Below, piece by piece: positions 24,536 to 36,344 of a DNA stretch of 64,000 nt. The stretch lies in assembly GCA_017654935.2 (NCBI GenBank), contig CM065699.1, forward strand, positions 11,969,966 to 12,033,965, read 5' to 3'. The stretch comes from Phymorhynchus buccinoides (Eukaryota > Mollusca > Gastropoda > Neogastropoda > Raphitomidae). The translations under genes were made by a program, and so were the position numbers. Positions within the stretch are counted from its first letter, which is position 1. The number at the start of each line of letters is the position of its first letter. Under the pieces are notes generated by a model. It saw only the letters and a program-made list of their open reading frames with translations, was not told the DNA's origin and did not search any database.

Positions 24536-24840
24536 ATGTAGAGACATGCTCCAGGAGAGCATGGGCCATACAAAGATGGAAGCAATAGTGAATAGTTTGC
24601 AGGAAAGATAACAAAAGAGCAGAGCTAAAGTGAGAGAGAGAGGGAAAGATCAGTTCAGATTAAGATTAAATTTATAGCCCCATTGACAATTAAGGCCATA
24701 TGTCAGGGCTGTCACCACGTTAAATCTTACCATGTAATGAGTGAGATGTAGGGAGGGGGGTGGAATTGCCAAAATTCTGAAAAGGAAGTCGTCTGTGAAC
24801 AGTTTTTAGGATAAACTGCAGACTGGCTGAGGTAAGAGAG
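24536..24840 (+). pseudogene. Two decayed e8-end fragments
   Basis: 24,536-24,632 ('gagacatgctccaggagagc' then 'gtgaatagtttgcaggaaag') and 24,775-24,835 ('gtctgtgaacagtttttagg', 'ataaactgcag') align with the same exon end but carry many substitutions and stops. Confidence 0.55.
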
Positions 24841-24894
24841 AGAGAGAGAGAGTAGAGTAAAATCTTACACCCAAAAATGGATTCAGTTGGCAGT

Positions 24895-25150
24895 TATTCA
24901 TACAGAAGAACCTTCCTTTTAACGCCTTGAAAAATCGTTGAAAATAAGGTCTTAAGTGGGAGGGAGTTGTATAATGGATGTGATTTTAATACTTACAAGG
25001 GCAATGTCTGAGAGAAGTAGGTCTTACGTGGGAGGGAGTCTTATAAGGGATGAGGTGGAGAGGCTTCAGGCCAACGTTAGTGTGTGGAGGCTCCTTTATA
25101 CCTCTATATGAACCTCCCTTATACCTCTTATAAGGGAGGTTCCACTGTAT
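24895..25150. mobile_element. Dispersed TIR-like element carrying an exon fragment
   Basis: Related to 32,408-32,585 and 47,462-47,640 ('ggtcttaagtgggagggagt', 'cttataagggaggttccact'). Only this copy contains, at about 25,050-25,090, 'gaggcttcaggccaac', 'gttagtgtgtgga', a piece of exon e8. It looks like a captured or inserted exon fragment. Confidence 0.65.
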
Positions 25151-25184
25151 TAAAATTTACTCGTTTTATAAACCGTTGGCACAG

Positions 25185-25415
25185 GAGCTGGACAAAGAGC
25201 AGGAAATCGAGCGCCTTCACAAAGAGCTGGAGAGCCTGGACTTGGCCTACCACGACTCGCACACGCAGGTGGGCAAGTGCGAGGACATCATCGGTCAGCT
25301 GACCAGGGAGCTGACCAAGACCCAGGGCGACCTGTCCTCCTCCAACGCTCGTGTGACTGACTGCGAAAAGGACATTGTCAGTTTGAAGCACAAACTGCAA
25401 GATTCCCAGCAAGAG
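25185..25415 (+). CDS. Coiled-coil exon e9 (77 aa)
   Basis: 231 nt, phase 0, between 'gttggcacag' and 'gtaaat'. It encodes 77 residues (28+28+21): ELDKEQEIERLHKELESLDL at the start and SLKHKLQDSQQE at the end. The second module has V-G-K-C-E-D-I-I-G-Q-L with I8 and L11 in register. Its last third is repeated as a fragment at about 25,597. Confidence 0.9.
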
Positions 25416-25596
25416 GTAAATACAGGAGTTAAGCTTGGAGTTGGGATTGTGTAGGAGGCTTACCTTATTCCGCCCTGCGCCCGGCATTTTGTCGTGCGCC
25501 CTTGCATTTTGTCGTGCGCCCAGGCACAATACAGCATGATTTGTGTGTGGGTTTAATGCTTGTTTTGAGATATTGTACCTGTAATGAATAAGGTAT

Positions 25597-25660
25597 GTGA
25601 CAGTCTGTGAAAGGACATTGCCAACTTGAAACAGAAACTTCAGGATTCCCAGCTGGAGTA
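25597..25660 (+). pseudogene. Fragment duplicating the 3' end of e9
   Basis: 'gacagtctgtgaaaggacat', 'tgccaacttgaaacagaaac' and 'ttcaggattcccagctggag' match the final ~60 nt of e9. No good donor follows the end (tatgag). Confidence 0.7.
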
Positions 25661-26307
25661 TGAGTTGGTTTGGAAATGGAGTAGGTTTTGTTTTTTAAGG
25701 CCTTCACCTCCTTCCATGGAAGAAGGGTATTGCGATTATCTGTGTCTGTTTGTTTGTCTATATCTGTGCAATATTTAGTAAATTGTTGCAAGAAATCACC
25801 TCAAGGTTTTTACGGTGGTATATTGCCTAGAGCTAATGATTATGTCCAGATGAATAACTACTGTGATGGTCTACTTACTGCGGTACTCAGCGCTTTGTTT
25901 TGTTTTATATTTGTGCCAAGGCTCATTTAGTAAAGGGGTATATGATGACAATTTTTTGGGGTCCTTATTTTTCGTTTCCGTTGTGCTTATTCTTTTTTTC
26001 ACCTTAAACTTTTTTTGTGCAGCATTATATTGTGCCAAAAAGCCTGTATATACAAAGAGCTCGCACTCTGCAGCTGACTGAAGCCGTTTATTTTTACTCC
26101 CGCCCTTTCACCTACACTACAGCTGGGGATCATTGTGAACTCACTCACTGCCTACAACAACACTAACACTTCCCACCTTCCACCTTTTCACCTTTCCAGG
26201 TGGGAAGTGAGAAAGTTGGCTTAATTCTTTGCAAGGTTTGTAGGCTGCGAAGTTATCACTCCTTGTACCATTTAGGCTTTTTGATTGCACTCATATTAGA
26301 AAGACTC

Positions 26308-26428
26308 TACCCTGGATAAAAGCACTTGAACACTATGGTACAAATGCACCAGCTAGGGATGAGAACGTTACGTGTGTAACCGTTTTTGATTACCCCGCCA
26401 TATGGGCAGCCACACTCCAACTTCAGAG
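26308..26428. repeat. Dispersed repeat, gastropod-like family
   Basis: Copy of the 2,232/3,773 family starting within 'taccctggataaaagcact' and reaching 'atgggcagccacactcc', about 90 bp upstream of e10. Confidence 0.7.
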
Positions 26429-26511
26429 GAGTTCTCATATTATAAATGAGAACAAAATCACTTGTGACTCTTGGAAAACTATGAGACTTTTTGTTCTTTC
26501 TTTGTTTACAG

Positions 26512-26595
26512 GTCTTGCAGGGTGACAAGAGAGCTCGTGACCTTGACACTCAACTTCTGACCTACAAGAACAATCACTCTCACACCAACCAAGAG
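26512..26595 (+). CDS. Coiled-coil exon e10 (28 aa)
   Basis: 84 nt, phase 0, between 'tttgtttacag' and 'gtcagt'. One module, VLQGDKRARDLDTQLLTYKN, ending HSHTNQE. Hydrophobics at 1, 11 and 15 keep the pattern, but position 8 is Ala and the end is polar, so it is a more divergent module than e2 or e4. Confidence 0.85.
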
Positions 26596-26767
26596 GTCAG
26601 TTTTAGGTGCTGCGTGTTGATTGTAGACAGTAGTAATAAGGATTTTGTTAGGCACTTGTCATTAACATGGTGGCAGAACTCCCGCTTTTATTTGAATGAT
26701 TATGTGTGTGTGTGTAGTTAAATTAGCATGCAGTTGTCTACATACATGTGATGTGCATATGTGTGTT

Positions 26768-27045
26768 TTAACCCTTTCATTGCCAATGTCGCATTTATGA
26801 ACCACAATGGTTTAACACCCATGGTTTCACTAAACTAGGCATCAAGTCAGGATATCCCGTTGTTATCTGAAGACCCTATTTTTGAGGGGGGGGGGAAAGC
26901 GCATTTATAGGGATGGTAAGGATTGTAGGCCTAATGTTATACTTCTCACAGACATATTCCCAATATTGCAGATAACTTTTTGTCTCTACCCAGTTAAGTT
27001 TCATTATATTTTTTGGTTGAAAAATGGCTGGCGGCGAAAGGTTTA
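26768..27045. mobile_element. MITE with TTAACCCTTTCA ends
   Basis: Reverse-oriented copy of the 357-601 element with a poly-G insertion near 26,886. Confidence 0.65.
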
Positions 27046-27419
27046 AGTCTTTTTCATTGAAAAGTTTTAATCAGGCATGAAAACAGCTCCGCCGAAAATT
27101 TATCGTAATTGAAGGAATCTGCGCCGAAAAATAATTTTCTCCGCCGATAATGCGAACGCGATGTTATTCTCAAACGGCGTGGTTCGTAATTGGTCGATTG
27201 CGCGCTTGCGATCGCTAGCAAAAATGGCAGACGGAGCGTCCCGAATGGTGTGTTTGATTGTTTGGAGGCAAGGCAGTCCGCGAAATGCCGTAAAATGAAC
27301 ACATCAAGATGCCTTATAGAAGTAAAGCAAGCACACACATACACACACATATACACACACAAATATTTTGTACAAAAATACACACAAAATCTCTTCATTT
27401 CATGTTCTTTTTCATTTAG

Positions 27420-27587
27420 TTTCAAACCAACGAAGACTGCATCAGCCGTTTGGAGTATGACCTTGAACGAAGCCAGGGTGACCTTGAAGGCAAAATTCAG
27501 CAGGTGTCGCAGCTAGAGTGTGCGCTGAGAGACGTTCGTAAAGAACTGGATCACACCAAGGAACAGAGAACTGCTGCCGTGGAGGAG
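27420..27587 (+). CDS. Coiled-coil exon e11 (56 aa)
   Basis: 168 nt, phase 0, between 'ttttcatttag' and 'gtaagg'. Two modules: FQTNEDCISRLEYDLERSQG (I8, L11, D14-L15) and VSQLECALRDVRKELDHTKE, ending TAAVEE. Good donor. Confidence 0.9.
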
Positions 27588-27606
27588 GTAAGGGGTTAAC
27601 TTTTAA

Positions 27607-28156
27607 AGGGGCACCCTGACGGATGAGGTTTTGCAAGAAACACGTCAAGATCACCAGAAAGACAGCCTTTTCAAGGATCGGAACAGTCACTTTGCTCTGG
27701 TTTCCTAGAAATCAAACCGTCAAAACGGCGATTCCTCCTTGGTGGAGTTGCCGGAGAGAGAAGCCATTTTGGATGGGGTGGGTGGAGGCCACTGAGAGTG
27801 GTTGAAGCTTTTTCTTCTGTATCGTGCAGTAAAAAAAATTGAGCTATTTCCTTTGTTGTGAGCGAAACTCCTTTTGGTAAACTGTATAAAAACTGTATAA
27901 AAAAAGACTTGTATTGTGGACATTTCGTGCAAACGATTTGGTCTAACTCAAGCGGCCATTAGAAAAGAGAAGGCACATCCCTTCTCTTTCACTGAAAGAA
28001 TATGACTTCCAGCACCTCCCCCAAGGAGGAATCGCCGATTTGACGGCTTGATTTCTAGAAAACCAGAGCAAAGTGAGTGTTGCGATCTCTGTAAACGGTA
28101 TTGTCCTGGTGATCTCAACGTGTTTCTTGCAAAAACTCATCCGTCAGGGTGCCCCT
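27607..28156. mobile_element. 550-bp MITE with TTAA target duplication
   Basis: Flanked by TTAA (27,603-27,606 and 28,157-28,160). Ends AGGGGCACCCTGACGGATGA and its reverse complement. Inverted similarity extends about 180 bp inward ('ctttgctctggtttcctaga' against its complement). TTAA targets are typical of piggyBac-type MITEs. No transposase. Confidence 0.85.
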
Positions 28157-28594
28157 TTAAGGGCTTTACAATTATACTCATGGCTGAGAGAGGGGGGGAA
28201 ACGAGAGTGGGTAGAGAGTGAAAGAGAGAGAGAGAGCAAAGAAAAATAGAAAGGGAGGGAAAGTGACCATGAAAGCAAGACCAAGTGGGGGTGGGGGGGG
28301 GGGGGCGTGTCAGAGCGAGCGAGAAGAAAAGAGACATGGTGGGGGAAAAAGGAGGGCTGGGGGCAGTCTTTCCTTTACATTTTATCTGTTATTGTACTAC
28401 TTTACCCCCTTTTTCCTTTATTCATCTTCATAGTTTCCGTGTGTGTGAAAAGTCGAGTCAAAATGATCTGTATTGGGAATCTAGAAATAAGCTTTTACAG
28501 CTTTTTATAACTTTTGTCCTCTATGTATGTGTGCATATGTACTTGTATGTGTGACTCATGCATTTACTGTTTGTTTCCATTCATCCATTGTGTA

Positions 28595-28660
28595 AAGGCT
28601 GCAGCAGAGCGGCTTCCAGCAGTTCCCAAACAGCCAGACATCGGCCCACCAGCAGCCTAA
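28595..28660 (+). pseudogene. Possible e12 fragment
   Basis: 'gacatcggcccaccagcagc' preceded by Gln-rich 'cagcagttcccaaacagcc' resembles the middle of e12 ('gacgtcggcccaccagcggc'). No flanking splice sites are convincing. Confidence 0.45.
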
Positions 28661-29290
28661 AGCCAGTCATAGAAAATAATATGGTTTCAGGAGAAGCAAC
28701 ACAGAAAGATACCTAACACGCTAAAAGTTAAATGATGTCCCCCAAATTCGAAGGTGCCCTATTAGTGAACAAAATCGTGAGAAGAGAGGCGATTGCCGTA
28801 CTCGGTACAGTCTACTGTGAGTTACAACATCGAAAGTGGTCACGAGTCGCCGATATGACGAATACTCACGTTCAAATGCTTCAAAATCCCTATTATCATC
28901 CGAGATACCGTCCAACAGATGCCATAACCCTTCATTGGATGTAAAAAGCATCGTTGTAGAGCTTAAAATGCCATAATTCTACCTGTGTTCGTGAAGAAAA
29001 GTCCAAACACAACAACCAGAGGTCACAAAAACAGAAGTTCAATTATTTGAGAAGGGAGCCAACTCTCGTTTATGACAGCAGTAATGGCGGGCGGTAAGCG
29101 TTTACAGGACGTGTATGGGTTTCAAACTTGGACGTTCTTTTGCGAGGTGTGTATCGCCTTATAAACGAGGGGGCCTTTTACTTGGATTTTGTCAGATTTT
29201 TCTTGAAAATTGCCCTATTCGCCTTATGCACAACAGCGCCTAATGATCCGAAAAATACGGTAGTATTTTTGATAATTTTCAATCTTTCGC

Positions 29291-29442
29291 AGCTAAAAAG
29301 GTTGGAGCAAAATGCCCAACAGCTGCAGGTCAACCTGACATCGGCACAAGGCGGTCTGCAACCACAGAACACTACACTTCATTGTACTACACTACCATGG
29401 ATGCTCCTTCTTTCAGGGTGTCCTGAATTGCAGGATTTTTAA
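29291..29442 (+). pseudogene. 5' fragment of e12 with intact acceptor
   Basis: 'caatctttcgcag' precedes a copy of the e12 start (LKRLEQNAQQLQVNLTSA), identical in protein for 18 residues, then diverges and runs to a TAA at 29,440-29,442. It has no donor near the break. It could be a dead duplicate or, if spliced to, an alternative terminal exon. Confidence 0.7.
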
Positions 29443-29699
29443 ATTGCCTAGAGCCGGCATCGCCAGATTATGAGAAGTTGAGAAACAACGATTTTCTTAC
29501 ACACACACAAACTTGTACAATAAAAAGGGCCTATATAAGCATTTGCTATATTCAAAGGAATGTAGCACTTGTACTAGTCTAGAGGGGTGAAAAAAGAGCA
29601 GTAAGTGTGTGTGTGTGCGCTGCCCCTGCACTCTGTCGGGGCTGCCCCCTTGCAGGATTTTTGGAATTTTCCAGGAGCACCTATGCACTACTCAACTGT

Positions 29700-29765
29700 A
29701 TGCTGGCACAAGGCGGACTGCGACCAAGCTTACAACACTACACTGCACTATATTACACCACCATG
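29700..29765 (+). pseudogene. Second e12-related fragment
   Basis: 'ggcacaaggcggactgcgac' followed by 'acaacactacactgcacta'. The same join of exon piece and tail occurs at 29,344-29,398, so the region before e12 is a broken tandem duplication. Confidence 0.6.
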
Positions 29766-29802
29766 TAAGGTACTATTTATGATCATTGTCAATCTCTCGC
29801 AG

Positions 29803-30045
29803 CTGAAAAGGCTGGAGCAGAACGCCCAACAGCTGCAGGTCAACCTGACGTCGGCCCACCAGCGGCACAAGGCGGACTGCGACCAGTATGAGGCCCAGGC
29901 ATCCGCCTTAAAGCAGGACCTGGCGGAGGCTGACCACCGGTCACAGCGCCTTGGGCAGGAGGTGGACAGCAAGGAGGAGCTGCTGAAGAGGAAGGAGGCG
30001 GAGCTGGCCGCATGTCGGGAGGACCTGCGTGACAAGGATAACGAG
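29803..30045 (+). CDS. Coiled-coil exon e12 (81 aa)
   Basis: 243 nt, phase 0, between 'caatctctcgcag' and 'gtcagt'. It encodes 81 residues (28+28+25) starting LKRLEQNAQQLQVNLTSAHQ and ending ACREDLRDKDNE. Like e7 it is eleven heptads plus four residues. GC-rich, clean sequence. Confidence 0.9.
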
Positions 30046-30156
30046 GTCAGTTAATTACTGGTTGGTTTGTGTGAATTGAATAAGAAAGTTGTCGTGTATC
30101 ACGATCGGATCAAGCCAAAACATAAGTGTGCAGATTGTTGTTGTTGTTGTTGACGC

Positions 30157-30298
30157 ACCCTGGCTAAAAATCATCCCAACAGCCGAAGCACTTGAACACT
30201 ATGGTACAAATGCATCAGCTAGGGATGAGAACATTACGTTGTGTGACCGTTTTTGATTACCCCACCACGTGGGCAGCCACACTCCGTCTTCGGTATGG
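30157..30298. repeat. Dispersed repeat, gastropod-like family
   Basis: 'caccctggctaaaaatcatc' through 'cgtgggcagccacactccgt'. Confidence 0.7.
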
Positions 30299-30402
30299 AG
30301 AAAATTGTTGTATTGTATGAAAATAGAAAATTGAAAATCAACATGAAAATAGAAAATTGTACAAAGATCAGGTTTTTTAAAATGATGCTTTAGTCACTTT
30401 AG

Positions 30403-30633
30403 TTAACCCCTTCCCTGGCTGGCTCCGTGTCTACTTCATGGTGTGTGATGTCATTGATGACGTCATAACTTTTGATGTCATAGCCCTGGAATGATGTTTT
30501 TTTGTTTTAGACAAGTCAGGAAATATATATCTCTAGACCATTTTTCTCAGATTGAGTCTAACAGGTCTTTTTTAAATTTTATAATAATTAAGAAGATAGA
30601 TTCTCAAATTGTCTCCGGAAGTGAAAGGGTTAA
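30403..30633. mobile_element. TTAA-ended element with different interior
   Basis: Ends TTAACCCCTTCCCTGGC and AGTGAAAGGGTTAA resemble the 357-601 family, but the interior ('gacgtcataacttttgatgt') matches 7,235-7,430. Confidence 0.6.
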
Positions 30634-31039
30634 CAACAAAAATGTTAAACACACCCATCCCCCCCCCCCAAAAAAAAAAACCCAGCCTAACATCCAAAAC
30701 CTTTTAAAACACCAAGATATCTGAAAATAAAGTTCAGTCTTGTCAGTTTGACTTGGTAGAGTTGATGTAATTGCTTTGTCTTGCAAGCAACAGTACCCAG
30801 CTTTGCTGCCCATGGCAGCGGTTTTCTACCCAACCTCCACAAGATCTTATTATGGTGTAATCCTGACTTTAGTGTGTGCTCACGCACTTCACACACATTA
30901 AAGAACGCTGTGGCGACAAAGGAGTTACTGGTAACAATTTCTTGTCTCTCTCACTCCCCATTTAGTCGCGCACATACAAATATGTCGTGCAAAATATTAG
31001 GTAGCGCACATTAGCGGTGACTTGGTTTCCTGTTAAGGT

Positions 31040-31380
31040 TGACTAGAATTTCGCGGGAATGTCCCCCCCCCCCCTCCCTGTGGGGATACGGGGTGGGGGG
31101 GGGTCTTTTGTACAAATAGTCCACCACCTTTTGGAAGTTTTTTTGGAAGTTCTGTGCTTGTAACTTCCTCTAATCTGTCACTTTCTTTGACTGCCTTTCC
31201 CCTTTGCTTACTGTAAAAAAGAGTGTCATCCACTATCTTTCTGCCTTACTGGTCTGTTCTCCCGCAATTTGTTCTAGAAATGCTTAACAAAGATTTTATC
31301 CCGCCGAAGACGGAACATGCTGGGCCTTAGTTAGGCACATAACGGCAGCATGATGCACCGCGCTCATATGACAGGAAACG
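31040..31380. repeat. Dispersed repeat, minus-orientation copy
   Basis: Reverse complement of the 10,560-10,905 family, extended by 'taggcacataacggcagcat', which also occurs at about 38,378 and, inverted, at about 46,830. Confidence 0.65.
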
Positions 31381-31618
31381 GTCTGAAAAGTACATTATGT
31401 TAAAAGTACCCTTCTTCTTTCACTACACAACCCCCATCATCATTTTGATGGTTCTGTTGGTACAAAACATGCGGACTTCGGTTAGGCACAAACTGTAGAT
31501 AAAATCATAGCCGCCCGGATGATCAGCATTGATATGGAAGAGAATTTAGGGGGGAAGCAGGGAATGGGGGCAGTGGGAGAAGTTGATGGGGCACAGGATG
31601 GGTGGGAGTGTGGAGGGA

Positions 31619-32118
31619 NNNNNNNNNNNNNNNNNNNNNNNNNNNNNNNNNNNNNNNNNNNNNNNNNNNNNNNNNNNNNNNNNNNNNNNNNNNNNNNNNN
31701 NNNNNNNNNNNNNNNNNNNNNNNNNNNNNNNNNNNNNNNNNNNNNNNNNNNNNNNNNNNNNNNNNNNNNNNNNNNNNNNNNNNNNNNNNNNNNNNNNNNN
31801 NNNNNNNNNNNNNNNNNNNNNNNNNNNNNNNNNNNNNNNNNNNNNNNNNNNNNNNNNNNNNNNNNNNNNNNNNNNNNNNNNNNNNNNNNNNNNNNNNNNN
31901 NNNNNNNNNNNNNNNNNNNNNNNNNNNNNNNNNNNNNNNNNNNNNNNNNNNNNNNNNNNNNNNNNNNNNNNNNNNNNNNNNNNNNNNNNNNNNNNNNNNN
32001 NNNNNNNNNNNNNNNNNNNNNNNNNNNNNNNNNNNNNNNNNNNNNNNNNNNNNNNNNNNNNNNNNNNNNNNNNNNNNNNNNNNNNNNNNNNNNNNNNNNN
32101 NNNNNNNNNNNNNNNNNN
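31619..32118. other. Assembly gap of exactly 500 N
   Basis: 500 consecutive N. The round number implies a placeholder of unknown true size joining two contigs. Confidence 1.
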
Positions 32119-32407
32119 AGGAAGGGAGGTCTTACCACAATATCTGTGCATTTGTTATTGTGTAGGTATTTAGCGTAGGATCCTGAAGTCAAGGGGTGTG
32201 TGTGTTTCTGGCTAGCGTAAGGCTGTGTAATGATCACTTCCCTCGGCTAAATATCACTGATTGAAATTTTAAAAAAGTTATAGGTCTGTCTTTCTTCCTT
32301 GTTCATATGGATTTAGCTGAAAGGGAAACGTTTAAAAGTACGTTAGTCACATTGAATCTCACACTTTCTTGTATTACAGTTGTGAATTGACTATCCAGTG
32401 GATGTAC

Positions 32408-32585
32408 AATTGAACCCTCCATTTTAAGACCTTGACAATCAACAAAAATAGGTCTTACTGGGAGGGGGTTGAGTTTTTATATGGATGTTAGATTTTAAAT
32501 ACTTACAATAGTCAGTGTCTCAGAGAAGTAGCTTAAGGGTGGGGAGTCTTATAAGAGGGGTCATTTAAGGGAGGTTCCACTGTAA
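32408..32585. mobile_element. TIR-like element, copy 2
   Basis: 'attttaagaccttgacaatc', 'ataggtcttactgggagggg' and 'agggaggttccactgta'; same family as 24,895 and 47,462. Confidence 0.6.
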
Positions 32586-35284
32586 ATAAAAATGGGTACT
32601 AAGTTGTTTGTGGAAAGGATTGGATTTTTATCAGGTATATGTTCTGATATATAGTGGGACGGTCTAAGAGAGTGAGTTCACAAAGCGCGACTCGCTCTTA
32701 GATATGAAAAATATATCCTTATGTGTAGGTAAGTTTTTATTGTTTAGTTTATGAAAAATTATAGACAGTCATATTATATTGTGTGATGAATAATGGCTTA
32801 CTTTTACCAGAAAATATTTTGCCCATTGTGTATTATTTTCTGCATAAAAATGGATATTTATTGCAGTGGATGACATGTTTATTTTTGTACTTTCTACAAT
32901 TGTAATATACAGGCTATAAGTAATGTTTTTTTCTCTTTAAGCAATCTGTCCTTCATTTTCACAAGCATGTGATCTTTTTAATGTTAGAAATTTGCTGTGT
33001 TTGGTTTTTGTTTGCTTGTTTGAAATGAATTAAGAAAGTGGATATGCATTTGATGAAAGTGTCTACATAGGCTTCTTATTATCATCTAATAGTGGTTTTT
33101 TGCTTTTTCTCTGAATTTATTTATTAGCTTACAATGGTTTGTGTTGTTGAAGCAGTTATACGATTTACAGAGATAATCAGCAACACATTCATTACTCACT
33201 CCGCATATATACACACTTTTTACTCAAACACTGCGCCCATATACTTACTCATGTGTATAAAGTATCGTACTTTATTCACTGACAGAGGAATCTTAAAACC
33301 CTCGGACATACTCTTCTTCTGTCTTGTATTTTTTAACTGCATTCTAATTGCGATTGTGCTTATTCTATATTTTACTGTTATTGTTTGGGTTTCGGAATGC
33401 CCTTATATCTTCCGCAGAGTGTGTAGATTTTAATATCAATAGATGTATTTTATTGCTTTGAGGTTTGGTTTGGGACGTTCTTTAAATTTTAGCCATATGT
33501 TGTTTTTTGTTGTAACTGGTACTTTGAAAGTACGATTATTTTTATTTCCGCTCATAAGTATTGAAGATGTTGGTTCAGTATTTTTCGGTTCTTACACTAT
33601 TTTTATTTTGTTGGCTTTGTTGTGCTAGTTGTGTTGGTGGGGGCCATTATGTTTGCTTCAGTTTGGGATTCATGGTGTCATTGTTTTGCTCTATTGGATC
33701 TAACAGAAAATTCAAGGGCGGTATGAGATAAAAATGGTGTTAATGTGAACTTCTTTCAATCCATCAAATCATCTGCTGGGCCCGTTTGTGATGAGTTCAG
33801 TTCCACTAAGATTAATTGATGCTAGATGAATGGAGATCAATTGATGGTATTTCTGATCTTTCCTAAAAAATTGGTTTCAATTTTCAATTAAAAGTTGTAA
33901 TCGCTAATGATTGGTCTCATAATAATAATAATAAAGACATTTTAGAGCGCTGGAACATTCATAGACACTATATTCATGGCACTTAACCACATAACTCTCT
34001 CACATGCAAGATTACATCATCCATATGAAAGCCTGGCTCCCATGCGCATCAGCATTCTCTACCATCAACCCCACGCAAACAATCTCATATGTCAAAACAA
34101 CACATGCACCCACACATATGCACAACGCATCTTCCCTCTCCACACAAAACACAAATCACATCAACGCACACAACAGTCACACACACACACTGTATCCCAC
34201 ACACATAAGCGCATGTGCACAAACACACACACACCACACCAGACTGCATAATCAGCATATTGAAATACTCGAGGAGTCTCATCATGTGGTCCCTGAGTTT
34301 TGTGTATAGATTAATTCATCTTTTTTTTCTTCAGTTTTTTTTTGTGGTCTTTGTGTGTTTCAAGTTTACGGGTTGTGAGTTTAGTGTAGATTGTTTCCAC
34401 AATATATACTCTGATGGGCGGTAGTGTTGGACACGCGTATGGAATGGAATTGTTGTTGAAGTGTATTGCTAGATGCTCATAGCTGTTTGCTGTGACAGAA
34501 ATAGTTTGCTTTGTAACTTTTGAAGCATAGTTAACATTTACAGTTTGGCTTATTTACTTTCATCAGAACTTAAATGTTGGTTGGGTTGGAGTTGTTTACA
34601 TGCATAGGATACTAACTATACTTACAGTAATCTCACGTGTTTAAATCAGAAAATAGTATGAATATTTTCCAGCTTGAAAAGACCTGGCATGCTAACTATT
34701 GCCGTACTGTTTGTGTATTCGTACCTTCTACCAAACACAACTTGCATCTGTTTTTGGCATGTTTCCCCGTCCCTTTTGTATTACACTACCCCTAATTCTT
34801 CTTTTCTATCTGCTTCCTCTTTAATTCGCTTAGCTATTGAGTCATTGGCTCCCCGAGAAAAACAAACAAAAAAAAACAAAAAAAAAAAAAAAAAAAAAAA
34901 AAAACAATGTACCTATCATAACCCATCGCTGCCTTAGATTCTTGCAACAGTAGACCGTTACACCAAAGCGGAGATTCACATGCGAACCCGTGCGCAATCA
35001 TAAATACTGAAACCCAGAAGGAAACAATTTGGCGCCTTGTTCCCGATTTCCCCTATAAAGCCGTAAAACTTTATCCTTCTTTTTTCCACTTAATTTGGTT
35101 TTTCCGTACCGGAATTTTATGCAAATGTGAATCTCGGCGTACGTCTACCTAACGTTTATCCCTCAGCTAGTATGCACACAAACCAGACATTCACGCAGCA
35201 CTCTAGTATACCAGGCATGGTTCGATCCATCGTACCAGGCTATACTACTCTCACTCACCCACCCTCTCCCGTCCCTTTTGTCAG

Positions 35285-35365
35285 GTGACCAAATTGTTAC
35301 CAATAGGTCTGCAGTCGCCTACAGCTGCCTCCAAGACAACGTCGGTCGGACCTGCTCAGCTCGAG
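35285..35365 (+). CDS. Candidate exon with indels
   Basis: 81 nt between a good acceptor ('cttttgtcag') and donor ('gtaggt'), starting GTGACCAAA and ending CTCGAG. It is open in phase 0 but reads VTKLLPIGLQSPTAASK, which is not heptad-like. One to three missing bases relative to an 84-nt module would explain this. Low confidence. Confidence 0.35.
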
Positions 35366-36095
35366 GTAGGTGCAGGGTTCTGTGAAGACGAGGGGAACTC
35401 GCAACGGTGCGCATTAACTGTAATAATATATCGATTTGTGCGGTGTAGCGAGGGAATAGGGTGGGGAAAGAGATCGGGGAAAGCGTAGGTGACACATAAT
35501 TTGTGGCTTGAAATGAAACTGTGAATCTTGGCGGTATCTCATTTATTCCCTTAGGGAGAGATAATGCAAAAGGACAGAAAGCTTGAGTTTTCGCTTCTCT
35601 CCATGGGGCTCGTGCAATATTTCTGTCTATTAGGTATAAATTCGACATTGTGCAAACCTTTTTTTTTTCTTGTTTGATCACAAAATAATGTACGTGCTGT
35701 TTGTATACGGTTATTTGGGTGTTGTTTGCTAGAGCTGTTCAAAAAAAAAACCCAACAAAATCAACGACAACAAAAAGTTGTTTGTTTAATTAAAAGTGTG
35801 TTACCTTTAGCAAATAGATTTTTTTCCATTTTCTGTTTGTATAAAGTACTTGTTGCAGATTGTTAGATCAATTTTTATAACAGAAGAAAAAAAATATTAG
35901 ATGATCCCCTGAACCGATCTAGATATTGTATAAACGGTATTAATTTGCGCTTTGGATTACAGATAAACCTTCTTTTATTTGGTTTTATTAATGATCCTGC
36001 TTTTGCAAGAGCATTGTAAAAGATAACATTAACATTGATTTTACTAGTGTTTGTCTGTTTGAGAAAGTGCACTTATCAGTTTAAGGGAAACTGCC

Positions 36096-36344
36096 TTAAC
36101 CCTTTCACTGCCATGTCGCATTTTGCACCACAATGGTTGTAGCACCCTAGTCACTAAAAGGCATCAAAGTGCAGGGACTCTTACCAAAGACCTTATCCAA
36201 TTTTGGGAGGTAGGTAACCTATAGTTTATGATAGTTCGAGGAATTCGCATATTCAGATAATTTTATTGTTTCTGCTACCCAAGTTAGTTCAATGGTATTT
36301 GTGTAGTTTTTGCTGCAAAATGGTTGGCGGGCGAATAGGGTTAA
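36096..36344. mobile_element. MITE with TTAACCCTTTCAC ends
   Basis: Ends TTAACCCTTTCACTGCCA and (G)GGCGGGCGAATAGGGTTAA; indel-rich copy of the 357 family. Confidence 0.6.

Noticed and set aside
31482..32237. Long frames across the N gap
   Set aside because: They consist of unknown residues only.
33134..33433. 99-residue hydrophobic frame resembling a membrane protein
   Set aside because: AT-rich chance frame without splice sites, family motif or strand-appropriate codon use; the region is also indel-prone.
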